From Azadirachta indica (Eukaryota; Streptophyta; Magnoliopsida; Sapindales; Meliaceae), in the NCBI GenBank assembly GCA_022749755.1, contig CM040450.1, forward strand, positions 6,438,913-6,502,912: a DNA stretch of 64,000 bases, given 5' to 3'. The translations under genes and the position numbers were made by a program. The notes under the pieces are model-generated. The model was not told the origin of the DNA. It did not search any database and saw only the letters and a list, made by a program, of their open reading frames with translations. Shown here in pieces: positions 39,734 to 51,087 of this stretch (the stretch's first letter is position 1; each line of letters begins with the position of its first letter).

Positions 39734-41531
39734 GGAAAAATGACAATTAACCCTCTAAGATCCAGATTTACTCGATTTTCCCCCTGTTAAGTGAAGTGAT
39801 AAAAAAACCCCGTCCTTAAATCGGTAACAGGAGAAAATAATCTTTTAAGGGCATTATGGTCTTTTATGCTGAGAGAGGGGTTATGTGAGGACATCGTCTG
39901 ACGTGGATCTGATTTGGAAGTAAAATAGCCAAGTTAAACGGGAATTTAAAAATTAGAAAATAATAATAATAATCTCCCTGCCCCTTTGTTGAACAGAGTG
40001 ACTCTAATTTTTTTTTCCCCTTCTGCCTCCTCAATGAGAGAAGAAAACAGAGATACAATGAGTTTGATTTGAACGTGGAGATTTGAATGTGGATATAGAT
40101 AGATAGGTTTATATGGGATGAAGTTAAGATAAAGAGACAAGAGTGGAACTAGAAATCTTAGTCGTTTTCAGGAAGAAAAAGGGCATTAGGGTTTGTGTCC
40201 AATAAGGTTTTTGGAATATTACAGCTGCATGCTTTCAGTTTTCAATTAAGTAATTATTTAAATGCAATTCTTTTTCCTTTTAGGTAGTTTCCACCGAGCA
40301 ATTGAAATATATAGAGGATAAATACATATATATCCTTTTATCGAATCATAACCATTTTGCATGCATGCATTGGTTGGTCCAACTGGTTCTCCAGGAATTT
40401 CAGTTTACTCTACATTATATATGCCAAATATTAATAATATTAATTGCATATATATATATATATACATATATAAAGTAAGTAAAATAAGTATAATTAATTA
40501 ATAATTAATTAATTAATCCTTTTCATTCCCTTTTATGGCTCTTGCATACTGTATGAACTCGTTGAGATTAAAAGATTAAAAATAGGAAGAATGTCTATTA
40601 CTTTTTAATTTTTAAGTTAATATTTTATTATTTTTCTATATTTTTTTATTCTAACACCTTATCACTCTCTTAACTCTTTTTTTTTTTTTAGTTTTGTCTT
40701 TCGGTTCAATTAGTTATAAAATATTAAAATAAAAAATATTTAAAATACCAAAAGATAAAATCGAAACTCAAAAGAGTGATGGAATAGGACATTAACTCGA
40801 AAATCAGAAGAAATGGGGCATTTTTTCTTAAAAATACTTGAAATGTTTTTATCTTATTTCAATAAAAAGTATATTTTTTATTTGATATATTATTACTTAA
40901 TAAAGTTGTTTCTTCTTCATTTTGACACAAAAAATAAAATAATTTTCTTATATTTTATTTTAAATTATTTAATGAGATATTTTCAAATACCTCGCTTGAG
41001 GTATTGGAAAATATCAGTTTGTAACAATTTTTGGGAAAAGGTTCAGTTACCTCTCCTGAACCATCCATTCTCGTTTGTTGACCTTAGCAATTACTAAAAA
41101 GTCCTCACATATTACTTTTATCAAATGAAACAAAAAGTTAAAGAAAATGTCAATGCTTCGAACACATTAGTACTAATACATGGGGTATGATACACATGCA
41201 ATTCAAGTCTTAGAAAAAAAAATGGACAAAACATGAAAATAATGGTTAAAGCCATGCTTTTAAGATAGAATCGTTGGGAAGCAATGACTAAATACTCCAT
41301 TTGCATTTCCTTTATAAAACCATGAATTGCTATAGTAATGAAGGGCTATTAAGGATTTTTGATCTAAAGGGCTAAATACCCATCTTACTACCCATCCATC
41401 TACTCTCAAAACTCTACCATAACATAAAATATCTAGCTACTAAAATAAAGAATTCCATCGCACAATTTCAAGGAGTATTATTAGAAGCCATTGACATTAG
41501 ATGCACTGTGAAACGAGAAAATCAACAAAAA

Positions 41532-41940
41532 ATGGCCTCAAATAGCTCATCAAGCACTAGGAGACATATAGGAAATATGAGAAGTAAACAATGGAAGAAA
41601 AATTTAAACTAGAATCTCATCAAGTTTGAGAACAAGTTCTGCATGTGTAATAAGAAAGCAATTGTAAAAATCAGTGAGTCTTATGAAAACCACGGTAAGC
41701 TATACTATTGTTGCAAGTATGAACAATGAAAAATGTTTTCAAATTTTGGTACCCTAGTGAATATGATGAAGGTGGATCATGGTTTCAAAATATGAGAAAC
41801 AATAGTGATTAATGGCATGAAATGTTTGACAAGATTGATAACCTCAAGCAACAAATGAATGAAATGAATATAATGATGAAGCAAAACATGTGCCAAAGAT
41901 CTAGAAGAATTAGTTGTAGATGCTGGTGGTGCTGAACTTA
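41532..41940 (+). pseudogene. Broken GRF-type zinc-finger gene inside the MULE
   Basis: From the ATG at 41532 the frame reads MASNSSSSTRRHIGNMRSKQ and WKKNLN, then a stop (TAG where Trp is expected). It continues KFCMCNKKAIVKISESYENH and GKLYYCCKYEQ, then a stop and a frame change into FWYPSEYDEGGSWFQNMRNN, a further stop, and a coiled-coil-like DNLKQQMNEMNIMMKQNM. The CxC, NxG(R/K)xxYxC and FxW spacing is that of the GRF zinc finger, a DNA- or RNA-binding module common in plant transposon-associated proteins, usually followed by a coiled coil and sometimes a C-terminal membrane helix. At least three disruptions make it a relic. It runs opposite to the transposase. Confidence 0.75.
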
Positions 41941-42929
41941 GGCCTGTTCATATTTTACTTACACATTATGCTAGTACCTTGTAATAAATAAGTGTGCATA
42001 TGGTAATTGCCTTCAACATTGGGGTTAAAAGTTCATGAAAATGTTGTATGTAACCTAGCATGTCATATATGTCTAGTAGCTACATCTAGAAATCTGTGAT
42101 ATAATAATATCAAAGGGATTTAAATGCTATGCACTATTACTATCATAATGTGAAAACATACATTCAGCTTATGGCATAAGATTCTTAGTGTTTATCTTAT
42201 ACACTAATCCATCACCAATAACACCAACAAAATAATTTAAATCACAATTGCACCACCCAATCCAAATTACAAAGTTAGTGTGCTAAATCAAATATCAGCC
42301 TAGTTACAACAAAAGAAAATGATGCACCATCTGATTCCCTGCATGATTCAGATGTAACATCATCTTACATCACCAAAAAAACTAAATCAGTTCTATAAAC
42401 TTTACAAAAAGTGTTGTGATTCAATTCAAAAGTATTAGTTATAGCATAGCTATATATCTTTTTCACTAAGATAACTCTCAAGGTTGGTTAACTTGCCTTA
42501 CATTGTAAAAATTTTTTATAATGTTATTAAAGTCAAAATTATAGCATTTGAAAGGCAATGTCAGTTGGCAGACATAACCACAGATATGTCAGAATGCATT
42601 ACCTGAGTACATGTTCATCTTGCTGGAACTTCAAATGCTCTGCGTAGTTGTTACTTGTGAATTAAGCCTGCACCAGTACTCCCATCATCTTATACATCCT
42701 GGAAAGAAAAAGAAGATTGCATTGTAAGCCATGATGCAAGGATAAAATATATACTATTTAAGAATACATACAAGGATATGAAAATAATATGAGTACCACC
42801 GTGCTTCTTCCCATTTGATCTCTGGGTAGGTTCTTTTGTTGTGGCCCCATTCATTGTATGATCTATATCTAACTGAACAGCTTCATTTGAATGTTCTATC
42901 TTCACCAACCTCTCTAACCCTTTCTTTTA

Positions 42930-44850
42930 TTGGCCTTCCAATCTACCTTTTAACTTCATGAGGCTCTAGTTTATTGGTTAAAATCTTGGGCCACCTATTT
43001 TCAGCCAGGATTGGATGAATCTGTGTGGTGTATATTCTACTATATGTATCTTTATTCAGATAGTAATGCATATAAGCACTAACATCAACTTTTATCTCAT
43101 CAATACACTTGATATTATGCACACATGAAAGCCCTGAAATTTGCCACTCCTCTATAATTATACACCTTTACAGCTAAATCAATAACATGGCCTTCTGAAT
43201 TATCAACAAATATTTCATATATGTCTCCTTCCCCAAAAACCATACTCATATCCTTAGCTTTCTCCTTGAGTTTAACTATCCTTTTATTAACAGTTAGTGG
43301 CAGAATTCCATCCCATTTTTGGGTTGTCATATATCTGTAATAATTGAAACTTATTAGTGAGTCAATGCAATGGATTGACAAAATTAGGTACAATTATCAC
43401 TTACCTGTCATGGATAAGTTCATTGTCTTCCTTCTTATTTCCTTTAACAACCTCAGCATTGATAAACCTCTAAAAGAATTGATCCAACTATTAAAACTTT
43501 TAGTCATATTATTTGTAACATAAGCTGTCTTCACTCAATGTATAAACAGATGTTTGATATTCCAGTGAACCAGTGGAATATTAATGAGCCATTTGTGAGC
43601 TCCTTCACAAATATGCTTGATTTCATTCATGTGCTACCAAAAATCAATATTGTTCCTACTCTTACAAGCTGTTCAGAACAGGTTTTTCAAGGCTATTTTA
43701 GGGTATTTTTGTTTGAAATTTGCACATATATATATATATATATATATGTAGCAATACCTTTTGTTGGCATAAGCAAAGTGTTCCTCTAATGTAATTAAAA
43801 CACCTTTTTGCCTATCAGTCATGAAAGTTAAACCTTTACCCTTATTCACTCCAACCTGTTTATAAAGTTTTTGTAGAAAATAACCTCAAGACCATTGATT
43901 CTTATTTTCAACAATAGCAACAACAAGTGGGTAAATTCCATAGTTAGCATCTATCCCAAAAGTAGCTAATAAAAACCCTTTGTATGTCCCTATAAGATGG
44001 CAACCATCTATTCCTATGAAAGGTCTATAGCCATCGATGAACCCTCTTCTCTGAGCATCAAAACTAACAAAGAATCTCTTGAATGTAGGATTTATATCAC
44101 CAAGTGCCCATGTTATATGTAAGTCTACTGTAGATCTAGGGTTGGTTTGGTTAACTATTGCTGTATATCTGTCAAGCTTACTATAAAAAGCCCTATGATC
44201 TGCCTCAATGAGTTCTAATGCCTTTAATATGGCCTTATACAACTTAATAGGTGCACAAGTTATCTTATACTTCCTCTGCAGTTGACTTGTAATAACCTTC
44301 ATGTCAAGCTTTGTATTAGACCAAAATAAGTGAAGAAATTAGCAAGTAATCCAAGTTGAGTTTGCCTCTCAATTGTCAACAATTTTGCTACACTTATGTG
44401 TTTGATTAAATGTCTTGATTTGGAAATATAATCTGTCCCATGTTGGACTAATATGTATCCTCTAACTACAATCGGTTGCTGCACATTTACAAGTGACCCT
44501 AAACTTCTCATTTTTAAGTCTTTTTAACCTAAAACCATGTTTTATTGTATATACCATCAAAACTTCCTGAACTTATACACTGTGTAGAAAGTATGTTCAA
44601 CTTTTAGTTCCATATTACCACCTGCATCTAGGCAGTATTCAGGTCCTTCGCTATTCTTTTCATACCTAATTGTTGGTGCATTTTCATCATACTCATCATC
44701 TAATGGCACATCACTGTCATTCCCTTATTCGTAGTCAGACATTTTCCCATCTGAGTCATCATCTCCTTCTATTAGTAGCTCATCCTTTAAGTTAAATACC
44801 ATCAACTCACCATGTTCTTCTATCTGTAGAATATAATTTTGCCTGACAAA
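42930..44850 (-). pseudogene. Broken MuDR-type transposase
   Basis: Reading the minus strand from about 44850: an acidic segment (EGDDDSDGKMSDYE, DSDVPLDDEYDEN), the MuDR N-terminal region (MELKVEHTFYTVYKF, FRVTCKCAATDC, RIHISPTWDRLYFQIKTFN), the core MULE domain (RPFIGIDGCHLIGTYKGFLL, GIDANYGIYPLVVAIVENKN), FMTDRQKGVLITLEEHFAYA with the second acidic residue, a region with NNMTKSFNSWI and LKEIRRKTM, and a SWIM-type zinc finger remnant (EEWQISGLSCVHNI). In-frame stops occur at least three times before the core domain and once just after it (NQWS), and the SWIM part is in a shifted frame. One exon-intron boundary near 43405 looks original. It is non-functional. Confidence 0.85.
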
Positions 44851-47800
44851 CCACATGTACATTTTCACAATCAATGTTATGAGTAGTTTCTATTTGATCA
44901 TGTCTTGGAAAGCACTCTAACACTGGAACATGTTTATCTAGTAATTGGTCAATGGTTTTAAGTCCAACAACAGTGTTCATAATAATACCTTAAGCATGTG
45001 ATTCAACTTCAACCTCAATTGATGGAGTTGAGATTGGTTGATTCAATTCAAGAGAAATGGATGTGTAACCTTTGTCTTCTAACTCCCTTAATGCACAATG
45101 TAGGTCAACATCATTTGTCAAAGGCCTTTTTTTATTTGACCAAAACAAATGCATATTAAATGTAATGTATTCCTATTCACAAAAACTGCATATCAGAGCA
45201 TGCATCTTGCACATTGGTCCATCACTTACACAAGCTGTAATGCTTAGGAAATACTCTTGCTACATCAATATTTGTTCCAGCAACAATGTACTTAACTTGA
45301 AATTTTAATGGTCTGCCACAATACAAGGGATAAATTAGCCATATAAAACTCTTATTTTAAAGTACAAAAATTTGTGTTTGCATAAACCAACACTAACCAC
45401 ATTCATTTCAAACCAAATTTTGTGTTAAATTTAATTTGGCATATATATTATAAATTAACTCAGCATGTGTCAAAAACAAACCATATACAATTCTGCCTAT
45501 CAAATTTTCATTGAAGGATTTTAACTAACATTTAGTTGCTAAATGTTGAATTAGATATGAAAGTGCCAAAAATTATGTTTTCGTAAACCAAAACCACCCA
45601 TAATCAATGCTAACTGTATTTAACGTGTAATTTCAGTTATTTATTAAGCCAACATATACCAAAATTTTCCATATTCAGTGCAATGTTATCTTCTATGCTT
45701 TATTAAAGTGAGCCTTGCAGTTTGATTTAAGTCAGCAGATGTGTTTGCATTTACCAAAACTAACCACAGATAATGCTAATACAAAACACACATTTAGCTC
45801 ATGAATTCAATCAATATTTGCAACACCAACTATAATACAAATTACAGTCAGTGCAAATAAATAACTTATTTGCTATCATATAATACGATTATTTTTGTTT
45901 TCATTTATCTATTTTTTGTTTTTGTTTTTCTATTTTTTTTTGTTTTGGATACGGAAATCAAAATTCTATAGCATACATAGCATTCTACAATGTGAATCAG
46001 AAAGATCTATTATATATATCTTTAGATTTTTCTATTATTAATTTATCTTAAACGAGATCAATTAATAAATTCTTGAAAAAGAATTAATTAATAAAATGAA
46101 AGGTGTGAATTAGAAAGATACAGTATTCAGATTTATTATCATAGAAGACAAAAAAACTCTATCAAATTATTTCATTTAATGATTTATTAATTTGTTTTAA
46201 TTAGAGAAAATCTACTACAATGAATAAGACAATTAATACATGATCGATTAGTAGGATTTCAAGATCTCTTAGTAAATGAGATTTTCCTAATTTCAGCCAA
46301 TTAATGTTTTTCATCACAAATTCATAAACACTTTCAAAATTGCTATAAAACTACTCAATACAAACTAGTGTAGTATATAAATATGATAATATAACATTAA
46401 TTAATTTATGCATAAAATCTTATTTGTTTATATAAATTCTATTACGAATAAAAAAAATACTCAATTAAGTCTCGTATTGCATCACTCAAATGAAAACATT
46501 TGCTTGTACAACATGATAAACCCTTATCCAAAATTTAAACTATAATAAACCCAGAACCCACCTTATAAACTTAACTGATACATAACAACTTGAAAATACC
46601 TGAGCTTAGACACAAAATCACATTCACCAAAACCATCATTCTGAAACTAAATTAATATTATCTAACTTTTGTCTTCAACATAAAAACAGTGATACCCATA
46701 CTCGATAACAAATCACAAACCAGTAAAATATCTCTTAGTTCATCTTAACACTAAAAATAGGGATACCTATATCATTAACAAACAAGAATACATTTACCTA
46801 GGAACCAAAAATCAAGGTAATACATATGAAATACATAATCAACAACTTCCATGTATGTAGAGTAGCCTAAATTCTTACATGCAACACTGGATCTGCAATA
46901 CAAACATTCAGTTCATAATATTCCTTCAGTGCAATATCAATCACCAAATCTTAGAACATACCTTAAGCTCATCTTCAATTTCTTGTTTGAACCTTGGTTT
47001 TGCAGCTATCTTCCTCTTTTTTCGTAAACCACATATAAAGAAGTTAATTGATGTGGGTTTTCTCTTACTCTATATATATGAGCGATACAATTTGGCACGA
47101 ATTTTTCCCTCCCTTGATTGACCACAACACCCATAATCCTAGGTTTAGCTTTTGTAAAGCTCAGATTAGGTTAACTATAAGTGATATCCCAGCTTCAATC
47201 TCTTCTAATTTCATAGTGTTCAGACAGTATAAAAGACAAGTGATGCAAATGATGCCTTTGACAAGATGTAAAATCAATAATTCAAGTTCATTTATGAATT
47301 TACCTTATCGTTAATGGTCAACAAACAGGAATGGATGGTCTAGGGGAGGTAACTGAGCCTTTCTACAAAAGTTACCACAAATTGATAATTTCCAATACCT
47401 TAAGGGAGGTATATGAAAATATCCCATTATTTAATTAAGTTGTGAATGGACGTTTCATCATTTACTCCTCACTTGCTAGTATCAGCGAGGGCATTTTGAT
47501 AAAATATTGAACTTTCAATTAAGTTAATAGAAGATTTCAAACGGTAAAAGGGATTTTGGCATTTTTATTTAACAGGGGAAAACAAGTAAGTCTAGATCTT
47601 ATAAGGGGGCAAACGTCACTTTTTCCTCACAAAATTATAGTACAATTATTACCGATACTTATATTGAAAATTTGCTGAGAGTAAGTTTGCAGTTCAATTT
47701 TGGAAAATTTAGGAAGTTTACCCTAATGGGATCATAGAAATTTAAATTCAAAAAGAGGTAATTACTTTATTATTAAGTTAGTAGTGGATAATTTAATTTT

Positions 47801-48074
47801 GTGGAATGTCACTTATAACTAAAATGTCTATAAAAGTATATATGTAAATCATTTTAAAACCGAATTAGTAACCAAAAAAAATTTTTCCAAAACTGAATTA
47901 GTGAAAAAAAAAAAAGAAAAAAGAAAATGAGTTCCCAAGTTTTGTACTAAATTGTGTTGTTCTTGATTTTAAAAAATCAACTTAATATGGTCTTCGAGTT
48001 TATAAATATTTGACCTTTGAGTTTTTTATTTTTAATATTTTTGGTAAAAGTTATTTTAATTTTATTTAAAAAAA

Positions 48075-49344
48075 GGAAAAATGTCCATTATTCCCTTAAG
48101 GTTTGGGCCAATTGCTCAGTTCCTCCTTAAGGTTTGAGAAATACTTGTTATCCATTTATTTCTATTTTTCCTTCAACTTTCCCTTTACATAAACTAGCTT
48201 GACCCGCCAAATCAAACCGAACCGGAACCATCAAACTATACAATTTTTTGAAAATTCAAATATATATATATATACAATAATTTATAATTTTTTAGTTTAA
48301 AATAATTTTTGATTTAATAATTAAAATTAAGTATATATAATTTATATTATCAACTAATTGTTAAATAATAACAATTATATGTACAAGTTAAATATATTTT
48401 TTGAAATTTTAAAAAAATTTTAAATAGTAAGTATATTTATAAAATCAAATTTATATTATAAGAATTTAAAAATTAAATAATAATTATAAGTAAAAAATAA
48501 ATATATTTTTTGAAACTTTTAAATTAATTTTTAATTATAAATTTTTTAATAATTTTCTGATAATTATAATTTTTTAATTATTATAATTAAATCATTTTTA
48601 ATAATTATATTTTTAATTATAATTTTAATTTAGAGACAATTTTTTATAATTTCTAAAATTATAATTACAGAAAATTATAAAAAAAATTATTAAAAAATAT
48701 TTCTAAAATTAAAATTATAATTAAAAAATTATTTTTTAGTTAAAATTATTCCTAAATGAACTGATAAATCATGTTTGAAATAAGTTAATAATTGAAATTA
48801 GATAGGATAATTACAATTATTAAATTTGAATTATTTTTAATAATTAAATTTAATTATAAACAATTTATTTTTTAAAAAAATTAATTTTAAAAATTTCAAA
48901 AAATGTATATAATTTTTACATATAATAATTATTATTTAATTTTTATATTCTTATAATATTTATTTGATTATAAATATACTTATTTTTTAAAAAATTTAAA
49001 ATTTAAGAAAATATATTTAACTTCTACATATAATTATTATTATTTAATAATTAGTTAATAATAGAAATTATATATATTTAATTTTAATTATTAAATATAA
49101 ATTATTTTAAACTAAAAAATTATAAATTATCATATATATGTATATTTTGAATTTTGAAAAAATGGTTCGGTTTGGTAGTTCAGGTGTGGTTTAGTTTGAT
49201 AGTTCGTTTTGATGATTTAAACTAGTTTATGTAAAGGTAAAGTTGGAAGAAAAATGGAGGTAGGAGGATAATAGATATTTCTCAAACTTTATAAAACATT
49301 AGGTAATTAGGCTAAACCTTGGAAGGGCTAATAGATATTTTTTC
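48075..49344. mobile_element. Large palindromic (foldback/MULE-like MITE) element
   Basis: The two halves are inverted copies: left GGAAAAATGTCCATTATTCC, AGGTTTGAGAAATACTTGTT, TTTACATAAACTAG; right (reverse complement) GAAAAAATATCTATTAGCCC, AAGTTTGAGAAATATCTATT, TTTACATAAACTAG. The similarity runs on through AT-rich arms towards the centre. The flanks TTTAAAAAAA (48065-48074) and TTTAAGAAAA (49345-49354) are a 10-bp duplication with one mismatch. No coding capacity. Its terminal GGAAAAATG resembles the ends of the 39734-47636 pair. Confidence 0.7.
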
Positions 49345-49463
49345 TTTAAGAAAATATGTCTTAATTTGTTGAATGAGATTTTATCGCCAAGCCACTTGTA
49401 TTATTTTAATAATTTTTTTAAGTTAAATCGATATCTACGTCTTTCAAATCAGTATAAAATCAA

Positions 49464-49862
49464 GGAAACTTTTCAAAATAACCACTTTTTAATTTCAAAT
49501 TCACAAAGGATCACTATTTAAAATTATATTAAAAAATAAACAACTTAATATTTATTTGGACAAAAATATCTCATAATTAATTTTAATAAAAAAAGTTACA
49601 ATGACATTTGAGTTGTTATAATAATACTACAATGCTTTCAAGTTGTTACAGAATTTTTGATTTAAACACAATTTTTAACTCAAAAGTACTATAACATTAT
49701 TATAGAAACTTAAAAGTTATTGTAGCTATATTTGTTAAAATTGGTCACGGAAATATTTTGTTAAAAAATAAGTATTGAATTGAGCATTTTTAAATAACAT
49801 TTTAAGTAGTAATTAAATTTAAATTTTAGAGGAAAAATAAGGCCACAATTGAAAATTTTCCC
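49464..49862. mobile_element. Possible small MITE
   Basis: The left end GGAAACTTTTCAAAATAACC and the reverse complement of the right end GGGAAAATTTTCAATTGTGGCC are similar. Inner words ATTTAAAATTATATT and ACTACTTAAAATG also pair. A target duplication was not resolved. Confidence 0.4.
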
Positions 49863-51087
49863 ACAAAATGGATGATTGAAGTAGTGTTTTTTTTTTTTCA
49901 TCTGAACTTTAAATATAATTAAAATTTGAATCTGAATGATATGTTTATTTTTTATTTTAAAATATTTGAAAATAAGTATTAAGTTGTTTGTTTTAAAAAA
50001 ATAAAAAATTTAAAATTGATATTTTGACATATAATCCTTCTAAATAATATAATTATATTTATAATAATTTTGATATATTAGCACAATAATAAATAATAAA
50101 TTAATATATTATATTAGTGTGTACATTATTTATTTGTTTGATAAATAATTTTTTTAAAAAATAATTTTTTAATCGATATATAAAAATCAATAAAAATTAA
50201 AAAAAAATAATAAGTTATATTGTAATATAGTTATAATTATGTAAATATACAAATTTATTGTAATAATTAAATTATAAAATAGGTAGAATTGAAAAGACAA
50301 GTAGATAGAATTTATAATAAAAAAGAGATATATCGAAAACAATTAATTAAAATTTTAATTTTGTTAGTAAATAAATTAATAAAATCAAAATATTTTTAAA
50401 AAATAAAATATTAAATTATTCAGATATTTGTTTATTTAATTAAAATTTTTAACTTAATTATATTTTAAATTTTTAAATAAATATTTAAATATAAATTAAA
50501 AAATAAATAATTATTAAATATTTAAATAATTATATTAAAATTTTAGTAAGAAAAACAAAACTCGTATGTAAGGTTGATATAATTGGATATTGGACCCTCC
50601 TGCCTACATTCCAAGACAAGTGTTTTGAAAAAAAATAATTTTCTTACACGCAAACACGCGCGCACACACACACATGTATATATATATGAAATAACAGTTA
50701 TATAATTTTATATTATTATATAATTTAGAGATCATTCAATTTATACACTTTAATACTTGAGATTAATTTTAAGACATTTAATGAATATATAATTAATATG
50801 ATCATATAATTTATAAATGATTTTTGTGTATAAAATTAGGCAGCGATTCATCCTTCCCTTATCCTTCCCTTACATGTATATATACAAATAAAATTTAATA
50901 ATCACTCTACTCATTTAATACAAGGATTTGTATGATTTGAAAGTTCTGAATTTAATTGTTCACTGCTTTGAATGAGTGAGCTGATGCTTCACTGATTAGA
51001 ACTTTCTCCGACAAAAATCCATAATCTTATCCGGAAGAAAAACGAAGTTCGCTTTTCAGTTGTAGGGTCCCAGAAGAAAGGGAAGGA

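Larger units (their letters stand above)
40974..47425 (-). mobile_element. Mutator-like element (MULE), 6.45 kb, decayed
   Basis: Terminal inverted repeats of about 110 bp: left 40974-41090 begins GAGATATTTTCAAATACCTC, and the reverse complement of the right end (47312-47425) begins GGGATATTTTCATATACCTC. Both continue with GGTATTGGAAA, TCAGTTACCTC and CCATCCATTC. A perfect 10-bp direct duplication, ATTATTTAAT, flanks the element at 40964-40973 and 47426-47435. Inside are a broken MuDR-type transposase (minus) and a broken GRF zinc-finger gene (plus). Terminal repeats plus a 9-11 bp duplication plus MULE transposase define the class. It cannot now encode its own transposase. Confidence 0.9.
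39734..47636. mobile_element. Probable older inverted-repeat element, split by a Mutator-like insertion
   Basis: The left end GGAAAAATGACAATTAACCC, with following words AAGATCCAGATTTACTCGAT and TTTTCCCCCTGTTAA, matches the reverse complement of the right end: GGAAAAAGTGACGTTTGCCC, AAGATCTAGACTTACTTG, TTTTCCCCTGTTAA. About 60 bp align well, and looser similarity continues for about 130 bp. Removing the younger element at 40974-47425 would leave an element of about 1.45 kb. No target duplication was found, so the nesting is inference. Confidence 0.5.
47637..51087. other. AT-rich spacer with foldback elements, no gene seen
   Basis: It contains two inverted-repeat elements (48075-49344 and 49464-49862) and an AC microsatellite near 50650-50672. 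Between 49900 and 50570 composition is almost entirely A and T. The last few hundred bases are the promoter and leader of the thylakoid lumen gene. No protein-coding motif was found. Confidence 0.65.
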
